A DNA stretch of 6,908 bases from Methanomassiliicoccaceae archaeon. GTDB lineage: Archaea; Thermoplasmatota; Thermoplasmata; Methanomassiliicoccales; Methanomethylophilaceae. The DNA lies in assembly GCA_009776625.1 (NCBI GenBank), contig WRNL01000082.1, positions 1 to 6,908 of the forward strand. Direction: 5' to 3'. The position numbers and the translations under genes are program-made. The notes under the pieces are model-generated. The model was not told where the DNA came from and made no database searches. It was given only the letters and a program-made list of their open reading frames with translations. Positions 1-4,852 of the stretch are shown here, in pieces. Numbering within the stretch: the first letter of the stretch is position 1; the number at the start of each line of letters is the position of its first letter.

Positions 1-100
1 CGGTTTCCGCCCCACCCGCCTCACCTGTACGACGTACAGGCGAGTCATTCGCAGGCTGCGATAGGCTCGTCCACGAGCACCTACGGCGCCCTATGAACGG
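1..100 (-). other. Unassigned left edge, possible structured RNA
   Basis: Three hairpins stand side by side. CCTGTAC/GTACAGG (24-40, loop of 3) extends to a 10-bp stem on the minus strand with a G-U pair. TCGCA/TGCGA is at 49-61. GCTCG/CGAGC (65-78, loop of 4) can extend with flanking TAGG/CCTA pairs. A minus-strand TATA-like box at about 119-128 would place a transcript start near 98, so a structured RNA running off the left edge is possible. I could not match it to RNase P, SRP or tRNA. All three plus-strand frames also stay open into the window (frame 1 stops at 94-96), and minus-strand ATG 46-48 opens a frame to the edge, so the end of a protein gene is equally possible. No identity is claimed. 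Confidence 0.25.
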
Positions 101-116
101 ATTACGTAGTAAGTGG

Positions 117-130
117 TGATATATAATATT
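117..130 (-). promoter_or_regulatory. TATA-like box reading left
   Basis: On the minus strand this reads AATATTATATATCA, an archaeal TATA-like box in otherwise GC-rich surroundings. It lies about 25 bp before position 98, where the structured left-edge region begins. It also lies just beyond the terminator of the regulator gene, as expected for the promoter of a separate downstream unit. AT-rich intergenic DNA can give such boxes by chance. Confidence 0.3.
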
Positions 131-134
131 AAGC

Positions 135-170
135 TAGGAAAAAGCCAGGAAAACGCCCGTCCGCGGGCGT
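135..170 (-). terminator. Hairpin plus T-tract terminator of the ACT regulator gene
   Basis: A perfect 7-bp stem (ACGCCCG at 153-159, CGGGCGT at 164-170, loop of 4) is followed on the minus strand by TTTCC and then a second T-tract, GGCTTTTTCC (137-146). It lies about 80 bp beyond the stop of the minus-strand regulator. Archaeal termination depends mainly on T-tracts, and both a hairpin and T-tracts are present here. Confidence 0.6.
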
Positions 171-250
171 ATTAGTAGTAAAGAGTGAATGAAGTGTGAG
201 ACCCAGAGGCGCGGCCGCGCCCCCCGCCGCCGCCCCTATATATTCGTCAA

Positions 251-748
251 TCAACGTAGTATCACGCTCGACACCCCCCTGCACCCCTTTATCGCCGGCA
301 GCAGCCTCGCCGGCAGCTCCCCGTCCACCACCACTATGAGGTGGGAGTCCGCCCTTATCCCTGGGTCGTCCACCACCGCCTGCCTGACAGAGAGCCCCCC
401 TCTGAACACCACGTCGGTCACCGCCGCCACTATCCCCGGCATCGTCGCGTCCGTGGGGACTATCTCCAGCGTGGTGCACCCGATCTCCGGCGCCACGTCC
501 GCCAGGAGCAGCATCGACCTGAGCTTCGAGAACAGCCTGTCCAGCTCGGGGTCCTCGGAGATCCTGTCGAGGGTGGACCTCACCACCCTCCTGTCGACCC
601 CCGCCGCCCTCGCCAGCGCCGCGTCCGACTGCTCTATCCCGCCGCAGTACGCCACGCCCTTCTCCACCCTTATGCCGTGCCTGAGGAGCATCATCGCGAC
701 CTTCTCCTGCGACGGCGACTTGCTGAACTCCTGTTTCACGCGGTCCAT
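251..748 (-). CDS. HTH/ACT-domain regulator of amino acid metabolism (COG2150-like)
   Basis: The 165-residue product resembles the archaeal COG2150 family, predicted regulators of amino acid metabolism with a small-molecule-binding ACT domain. The N-terminal part (about 1-65) holds a helix-turn-helix-like stretch, with SDAALARAAGVDRRVVRSTL at 41-60. The C-terminal part (about 92-165) has the hydrophobic strand and helix pattern of an ACT domain, including MPGIVAAV and HLIVVVDGELP. The length is normal for the family. I chose ATG 746-748 because the product then begins MDRVKQEFSKSP as homologues do, and because a TATA-like box lies about 26 bp upstream, which fits a leaderless mRNA. A dyad between the box and the start suggests autoregulation. 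The gene stands alone between a terminator and a 250-bp gap. The amino acid it senses cannot be read from the sequence. The family call comes from remembered sequence patterns. Confidence 0.8.
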   Translation of the reverse strand: MDRVKQEFSKSPSQEKVAMMLLRHGIRVEKGVAYCGGIEQSDAALARAAGVDRRVVRSTLDRISEDPELDRLFSKLRSMLLLADVAPEIGCTTLEIVPTDATMPGIVAAVTDVVFRGGLSVRQAVVDDPGIRADSHLIVVVDGELPARLLPAIKGCRGVSSVILR

Positions 749-780
749 GCCTAGTAATGTGCAAACTAGGATAAAAGTGT
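749..780 (-). promoter_or_regulatory. Leaderless promoter with overlapping dyad operator
   Basis: On the minus strand CACTTTTATC (770-779) is a TATA-like box centred about 26 bp from the ATG at 748, so transcription should begin at or next to the start codon. Between box and start lies a perfect inverted repeat, CCTAGT (750-755), 9-bp spacer, ACTAGG (765-770). A dyad covering the start point is a classic repressor position. Together with the HTH/ACT product this suggests autorepression. The promoter is supported by spacing, and the operator role is inferred. Confidence 0.55.
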
Positions 781-998
781 TCATCGCCCGGGGCGGGCAG
801 ACGGAATCGGCACAGGCACTCGACGCGGATGTCCGATGACGTCCGCCGCTGCCGAAACGCGCCGCACGCCTGACAACCAAGGATGCCGGGAACCTCCTTT
901 GTGTGCCGGGGCCGGACGGATGCTCGCATACGGATCATGCGACATGCGGCCCACAGATGTTGCGGACCGGAGTTGGAAAAATGATGTAATGGGTTTCG
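781..998. other. Intergenic gap without a supportable gene
   Basis: Nothing here codes convincingly. The short frames lack homology-like character. The stretch holds a Shine-Dalgarno-like AAGGAGG on the minus strand at 893-899, too far (12 nt) from an in-frame TTG to be persuasive. A minus-strand T-tract, ATTTTTCC at 974-981, lies about 18 bp past the membrane-protein stop and could end that transcript. Confidence 0.4.
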
Positions 999-1475
999 TT
1001 AAGCGTCGTCCGTTCCGCTTTCACCGATTGCTGTCCTTGAGGAATTCATCAACGCCCCAGATATGACCATTACCACGCCGGCGGCGATGGCGACGAATGC
1101 TCCGAAGCTCAATACCTCCGAGGCGCCGCCGTCGTACATTTTCCAAATGAAAAAGACCGGCGCCACCGCCACAATGGCCCCGCTCAGCACGGCTCCCCTT
1201 CCGCCGGCCCTACCGGGCTTAAACAGGGCCAGCAGCCCGCAGAGCATCCCGCAGACAGAGAACACCAGTATGACCAGCGGCATGTAGAACGGGTAGTTCT
1301 CCCCGATTTCGCTCAGCGATGTGTTTTCCAAGATTGTCGTAAGTACCTTCCATCCAGACACGGTGACGATACCCCAGTAGTCCAACCAGGCTACGAATAC
1401 GCTTACGATCCCGACGATACCTCCCATCAGGGCTATGATCGCATACCTCGAGGCCTTTGATTCAAATTCGACCAC
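999..1475 (-). CDS. Predicted four-helix membrane protein, unknown function
   Basis: The product has 158 residues and I do not recognise its family. Four hydrophobic segments are clear: about 11-31, 64-85, 93-113 and 120-142. A loop of about 30 residues lies between the first two (WGIVTVSGWKVLTT onward), and a basic KPGRAGGRG stretch sits between helices 2 and 3, favouring a cytoplasmic position for that loop. The tail is polar and acidic (GESGTDDA). There is no cleavable signal peptide, catalytic motif or transporter signature. It should be an integral cytoplasmic-membrane protein. The start is GTG at 1473-1475, chosen because AAGGAGGG ends about 7 nt upstream and a TATA-like box lies further up. 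It forms a single-gene unit, divergent from the small plus-strand gene. Confidence 0.7.
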   Translation of the reverse strand: MVEFESKASRYAIIALMGGIVGIVSVFVAWLDYWGIVTVSGWKVLTTILENTSLSEIGENYPFYMPLVILVFSVCGMLCGLLALFKPGRAGGRGAVLSGAIVAVAPVFFIWKMYDGGASEVLSFGAFVAIAAGVVMVISGALMNSSRTAIGESGTDDA

Positions 1476-1481
1476 TCGTTT

Positions 1482-1538
1482 CCCTCCTTATGGGTGAACA
1501 TTGCCCGCGCTTATATAATCTCCTTTCGCATATATAGC
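1482..1538 (-). promoter_or_regulatory. Promoter and strong ribosome binding site of the membrane-protein gene
   Basis: The minus strand carries AAGGAGGG (1482-1489) about 7 nt before GTG 1475, which fixes that non-ATG start. Upstream, ATTATATAA (1511-1519) is preceded by purine-rich CGAAAGGAG, like a BRE-TATA pair, and would give a start near 1490 with a short leader. A second TATA-like run lies at 1529-1536. Both boxes are nearly symmetrical, so one could also serve the plus-strand gene at 1672. Confidence 0.5.
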
Positions 1539-1671
1539 CGACCAGCTCAGGTCACCTGGCATTTCTCGTCCGAGGCTGGCCTCGCAACCCCCCTATCCGC
1601 GCCGGTGGCTCTCTGTCGCGCCGATATACGACTCGGGGACATCGATGTGGTGCAGGGGGCTGCGGGGGGCG

Positions 1672-1917
1672 ATGGACGCGAGGGACCCCTGGCTGGAGAG
1701 CAAACCGTTCAGGAGCAGGCACGCCCGGCAGATCGGTCTCGTGAGGGACTTCTCATGGCTGGACATCGACGCACTGGACGGGATCGAGGACGAGTACGCC
1801 GTGATCCTAGACTGCTCCGTCCCCGACCCGTCGGCGCTGGAGCACCGGAAGAGGGCGCTCTGCGCCCAGCTAAGGAGGCGCATCGAGTTCCTGAGGGAGC
1901 TCGCCGAGGACGCCTGA
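1672..1917 (+). CDS. Small hypothetical protein
   Basis: The 81-residue product is not recognised. It is highly charged, acidic in the middle (DIDALDGIEDEYAVILD), and ends in an arginine- and leucine-rich amphipathic helix (ALCAQLRRRIEFLRELAEDA). Third codon positions are strongly GC-rich with AGG arginine codons, matching its neighbours and arguing that it is real rather than a shadow. The start is uncertain. ATG 1672 is preceded by a weak G-rich run, and an in-frame ATG at 1645 would add nine residues. No membrane segment or cysteine cluster is visible. It ends 4 bp from the stop of the ATPase gene on the opposite strand, in tail-to-tail arrangement. A DNA-binding or partner-protein role would be a guess. 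Confidence 0.55.
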   Translation: MDARDPWLESKPFRSRHARQIGLVRDFSWLDIDALDGIEDEYAVILDCSVPDPSALEHRKRALCAQLRRRIEFLRELAEDA

Positions 1918-1921
1918 CCGG

Positions 1922-3319
1922 TCATGCGCCCCCGTCCGCCCCTCCAGCATCTCCGTACATCATGTCCAGCGATATCAGCTCGACCCCCTCGGCCTCCGCC
2001 CTGTCGGCGAGCCGATCCGTGAACCCCGACCTGGAGAATACGGCGTAGCGCCTCACGTCGAACCCCTTCACGAACGCAGCGCTCCCCTTCAGCTTCTCCA
2101 GGTCGGCCATGTCCGCCAGCCTGCTCGTGAACTTGCACTCGGCGAAGAGCCCCTCCGTCCTGCCCCTCCTGCCCACGGATCCGATGACGTCGATCTCCGC
2201 CGTGGCGCCCTTCTCCGTCGGGCCCCACCACTTGCCTGTGACGGGGTACCCCATCCTCTCGGCGACGTACTGCCTGCACATGGACTCGAACACGCGGCCC
2301 ATGTATTCCGGGAACTCCAGCTCCAGGTTCTCGGACGTCCCTTCGAGGGACGTGCCCGGCATGGTCTGCTTCCGGGCGGCGACCATCTGGTAGCAGAACC
2401 TGAACAGGTTGTCCGACAGGTGGTACCTGGTCCTCCTCTCGCTCCTCTCGTTCATGGGGGACACCTTCTCCACATAGGCGAGGCCGATGAGGTCGTCGAG
2501 GCGCCTCGACACCTCCGCCGCCGCGATCCCCGACCGGCCGGCCATGTCGCTGATCCTCGTCGAGCCGTTGGCCATGGCCTCGATGATGTCGCTGTACCCC
2601 TTCGGGTCCAGGAGCTCCTGGAGGATTAGGGACTCCGGCTCGGACGGCAGGAGGGAGTCCCGGGAGAAGAACTCCCTGGCAAGCAAATCGAATGCCCTCT
2701 CCTCGCCTGAGAACCTGCTGAGGTACATCGGGACGCCCCCGACCGCCCCGTAGATGCAAGCCTTCTCGTAGCTACTCCTCCCCTTCAGGAACTCCGCCGA
2801 CTCCATATAGCCCATGGGCGCGACATGCATCTCTTGGGTCCTCCTCCCGTAAAGGGGGCTCTCGTACCCCAGCACTTGGCGTTTCATGAAGCCCATGCTC
2901 GAGCCGCAGAGTATCAGGAACAGCTTCGTCCTCTTCGCGGTGTGGTCGATGAACACCTGCAGCGCGCTCAGTATGTCGTCGTTCGACTCCGCGAAGTAGG
3001 GGAACTCGTCTATCACCAGCACGAGCCTTCCATCGGCTTTGTCCGCGACCATCCCCAACAGGTCGTCGAAATACAGCACGTTGTCGTCGTCGACGCCGAG
3101 CGGCCGTTTGACGGCCTTGTTGAAGAGCCGCATGTTGGAGTTCCCCTTGGTGCGCCTGGCGCTGAAGAATATGGCTGGCTTCCCCTTGATGAACTGCTCT
3201 ATGAGCGCAGTCTTCCCCACCCTGCGGCGCCCGTACATGGCCACGAACTCGAACCCGTCGCCAGCATACCATCCCTCGAGCAGGTCCAGCTCCTTCCTCC
3301 TTCCGATGAATTCCGCCAT
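1922..3319 (-). CDS. AAA ATPase with C-terminal DUF234 (PD-(D/E)XK-like) domain
   Basis: The product has 465 residues. It has the architecture of the archaeal ATPase family carrying DUF234: a P-loop AAA domain, a winged helix and a nuclease-fold tail. Walker A is GRRRVGKT (30-37). Walker B is LVLVIDEFPY (99-108). A sensor-like strand LFLILCGSSMGFM lies at 133-145, and YGRR at 157-160 may supply arginines. A winged-helix region spans about 240-290. The tail holds EID (375-377) and ECK (394-396), the spacing of a PD-(D/E)XK active site, with E344 upstream. These residues look intact, so nuclease activity is possible but unproven, and cellular roles of the family are poorly defined. The start at 3317-3319 matches the usual family beginning (EFIGRRKELDLLE). 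An ATG 42 codons upstream is in frame. Tandem repeats cover its promoter. Confidence 0.85.
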   Translation of the reverse strand: MAEFIGRRKELDLLEGWYAGDGFEFVAMYGRRRVGKTALIEQFIKGKPAIFFSARRTKGNSNMRLFNKAVKRPLGVDDDNVLYFDDLLGMVADKADGRLVLVIDEFPYFAESNDDILSALQVFIDHTAKRTKLFLILCGSSMGFMKRQVLGYESPLYGRRTQEMHVAPMGYMESAEFLKGRSSYEKACIYGAVGGVPMYLSRFSGEERAFDLLAREFFSRDSLLPSEPESLILQELLDPKGYSDIIEAMANGSTRISDMAGRSGIAAAEVSRRLDDLIGLAYVEKVSPMNERSERRTRYHLSDNLFRFCYQMVAARKQTMPGTSLEGTSENLELEFPEYMGRVFESMCRQYVAERMGYPVTGKWWGPTEKGATAEIDVIGSVGRRGRTEGLFAECKFTSRLADMADLEKLKGSAAFVKGFDVRRYAVFSRSGFTDRLADRAEAEGVELISLDMMYGDAGGADGGA

Positions 3320-3331
3320 ATGGAGTGAATA

Positions 3332-3381
3332 ATTACAAAATTTATAATTGTTTTGTTTTATTATAAAATTTATAATTGTTT
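3332..3381 (-). repeat. Tandem palindromic AT-rich repeats at the ATPase promoter
   Basis: Two 22-bp direct copies (3332-3353 and 3360-3381) differ at one base and repeat with a 28-bp period. Copy 2 contains a perfect inverted repeat, ATTATAAA-A-TTTATAAT (3360-3376); copy 1 has one mismatch in it. On the minus strand the copy nearer the gene gives a TATA-like AATTATAAATTTT about 25 bp before ATG 3319, fitting a leaderless start. The repeats therefore probably act both as promoter and as a paired operator, perhaps for the ATPase's own winged helix. The repeats are seen directly; the role is inferred. Confidence 0.6.
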
Positions 3382-3586
3382 GGTCAGCGAACCAAAGAGG
3401 GTCGTCGACGAAGGGGAATCCAATGACATCCCCTCGCACCAACATGAGGATACTGGCATCAATAGTAGTTTATGATATACTATAACACGAACTACTTTTA
3501 TCTCGTCACCTGCCAGGACAGCTCCTGCGTCATTGGCAAAGCCCGAGATGCCGCCGCGCCCCGCATCCTCCGCGATTCACGGCCAA
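3382..3586. other. Intergenic stretch with a second TATA-like region
   Basis: No gene is supported. On the minus strand AGTATATCATAAA (3470-3482) is TATA-like and lies about 25-30 bp before an in-frame ATG at 3443-3445, so an N-terminally extended ATPase is conceivable. Arms AGTAGTT (3464-3470) and AACTACT (3490-3496) form a 7-bp inverted repeat around it. TCGTCGACGA (3402-3411) is a perfect palindrome. The remainder up to 3586 shows nothing convincing. Confidence 0.35.
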
Positions 3587-3840
3587 TCAGCCGTCCCTCT
3601 CGCCGTTCTGCCTTTCGAGCGATTCCCTTCCCCGCAGGTCGCCGTCATGGCCTTCACCGCCTCCTCCGGCCTCCGGATGCGGGCGGCGGCCCCCTTCTGC
3701 GTCGCCTTGGGGTCGGCCTTCAGCAATTCCGGCACAGAATGTTATTCCAAAGTGCAATCCGAAGTGCAAATCCCGCTATTTGGGCCCGGTGCGTCCTGCC
3801 CCTTTGCGCTTAGACGCCCTTTTCTGACCCGCCGCCTATG
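3587..3840 (-). pseudogene. Decayed C-terminal winged-helix domain of the Fic protein
   Basis: Directly beyond the Fic frame, three minus-strand frames together spell a typical Fic-linked C-terminal tail. One frame reads SAKGQDAPGPNSGICTSD, then CTLE, then a TAA at 3742-3744. The same frame resumes as VPELLKADPKATQKGAAARI and on to EEAVKAMTAT (down to about 3637). A shifted frame then reads LRGRESLERQNGERDG, and a third frame offers DW. From memory, many Fic proteins continue after the conserved NR-MH motif with a CTLEE linker and a wHTH of the form ADPKATQKEIA...R-GLIERKNGKRDGYW. The match implies at least two frameshifts plus one stop. I infer that the Fic gene once extended to about 3587. 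The alternative, independent small genes, explains the conserved pattern less well. Confidence 0.6.
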
Positions 3841-4742
3841 TGCATGTCCCTGTTCCTCAGCACGTGCCCCCCTCCGAGCAATAGGTTCTCGAAGAACATC
3901 TGGAGGTACTCGTCCGTGGAGTGGACGTCGTTCTTGAGGTCGTTGTAGTTCGAGCGCACCAGGGCGTTCCTGAAGTACCAAGAGTGTTGGGCGAACATGT
4001 CATTATCGACATCGAACCCGAATGTACGCAGGTATTTTATCATGAACACGGCGGTGGTCCTCGTGTTGCCTTCGCCGAACGCATGGATCTGCCATAGCCT
4101 CGATGCGAATGACGCCATATGCTGAACCGCTTGGGGCGTACCCACGGCCCGGTAGTCGAACTTCCTCTCCTGCTCGAAGTCGTAGCTGAGCGTGGCGGAA
4201 ATGCTGTCGGCGCTTGCATAGTAGACCGTGTCCCCGTTCAGCACCCACTCGGCTTTGCTGATGTCATAGTCCCTGATTTTGCCAGCGAAATGATAAATCC
4301 CCTCGAAGAGCCGCCCATGGATCATGACATACTGGGCTGGCGAGAAGGTGAACGACCTTTCAGACAGGATCTCCGCGATCCTGACGGAGACCTTGTCTGC
4401 CTCCTCCGTCCTGTCGTCCCTGCGGCAAGCTGGCCTGGCCTCGTAGTAGCCGTTTATCCGGCTTTTTGCCTCTTTGATTGTGATGCCGCCCTCGATGTTC
4501 AGCCTAGCGGTTTCCATAAGGTACGACGAGGGTTTCAGCCCATCGATGTCCTGCAAGCCTATCGCTGTTCTCCAGGCATAGGCTTTTTCCTTTTTTTCAG
4601 GCTCACCCAGCCGGACATATTCCTCAAAGTCCTTCATCATAGTTTCTATGGCCCAGCCTTTACTTAAATATTGCTTTATCCAGTTGGCTTCTGGCCCTTC
4701 GGGCGTTACAGTGTCCGTCGACCCAGGGATGAAAGTCCCCAT
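3810..4742 (-). CDS. Fic family protein, C-terminally truncated
   Basis: The product has 310 residues. Fic proteins usually transfer AMP or another phosphate-containing group from a nucleotide to a hydroxyl side chain of a target protein. The Fic core is intact, with motif HAFGEGNTRTTAVF at 220-233 (H220, F222, E224, N226, R228) and the flap strand VLNGDTVYYAS at 167-177. The second arginine of the canonical HxFx(D/E)GNGRxxR is absent (A231), as I recall for the GNTRTT subgroup. An N-terminal helical segment with NIEGGIT (82-88) lies where an inhibitory helix is often found, though the exact (S/T)xxxE(G/N) pattern is not met. The conserved ENLLLG...LRNRDMHI end is present, then the frame stops early and a decayed wHTH follows. 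It starts 45 bp after the AlbA_2 stop, possibly co-transcribed. No strong Shine-Dalgarno is near ATG 4742. Confidence 0.85.
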   Translation of the reverse strand: MGTFIPGSTDTVTPEGPEANWIKQYLSKGWAIETMMKDFEEYVRLGEPEKKEKAYAWRTAIGLQDIDGLKPSSYLMETARLNIEGGITIKEAKSRINGYYEARPACRRDDRTEEADKVSVRIAEILSERSFTFSPAQYVMIHGRLFEGIYHFAGKIRDYDISKAEWVLNGDTVYYASADSISATLSYDFEQERKFDYRAVGTPQAVQHMASFASRLWQIHAFGEGNTRTTAVFMIKYLRTFGFDVDNDMFAQHSWYFRNALVRSNYNDLKNDVHSTDEYLQMFFENLLLGGGHVLRNRDMHIGGGSEKGV

Positions 4743-4776
4743 GTAGGGGGTATGGTCACCTTATCCCCACTTCCTT

Positions 4777-4852
4777 TTTGCATATTTTCAGAGCATAAAT
4801 TTTTGAGATTTGCATATTTTCAGAGCATAAATTTTTGAAATTTGCATATTTT
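4777..4852. repeat. 32-bp AT-rich tandem repeat, about 2.4 copies
   Basis: Units at 4777-4808 and 4809-4840 are identical except for one base near the end (GAGA versus GAAA). A partial third unit (12 bp) lies at 4841-4852. Each unit starts TTTGCATATTTTCAGAGCAT and contains GCATA twice. The array is strikingly AT-rich against GC-rich neighbours. It encodes the last residues and stop of the truncated AlbA_2 gene and lies 35-110 bp upstream of the Fic ATG, with minus-strand TATA-like AAAATATGC and AAATTTATGC elements. It may be the Fic promoter or operator, a rearrangement scar, or both. Confidence 0.85.

Noticed and set aside
749..880. Extended start of the regulator at TTG 878-880, with AAGGAGG upstream
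   Set aside because: The Shine-Dalgarno to TTG gap is about 12 nt, the added 44 residues do not look like the family, and the TATA-like box at 770-779 fits the ATG at 748.
129..938. Long minus-strand frame of 269 codons including a CxxC...CxC stretch resembling a zinc ribbon
   Set aside because: It overlaps the well-supported ACT regulator in another frame, has low-complexity Gly/Arg-rich composition, and the cysteines are few and not in a recognisable fold.
1593..2759. 388-codon minus-strand frame overlapping the ATPase
   Set aside because: It is a shadow of the ATPase and of the small plus-strand gene, with Arg/Gly-rich, motif-free sequence.
2772..3328. Several long frames on both strands within the ATPase gene
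   Set aside because: The ATPase frame has clear Walker motifs; these are by-products of GC-rich codons.
3587..3769. Independent 60-residue minus-strand gene
   Set aside because: Its end (RGRESLERQNGERDG) is better explained as one frame of the decayed Fic winged helix; its first half is Gly-rich shadow.
4777..4852. CRISPR array
   Set aside because: The 32-bp units are directly adjacent with no spacers between them, and no cas genes are present.
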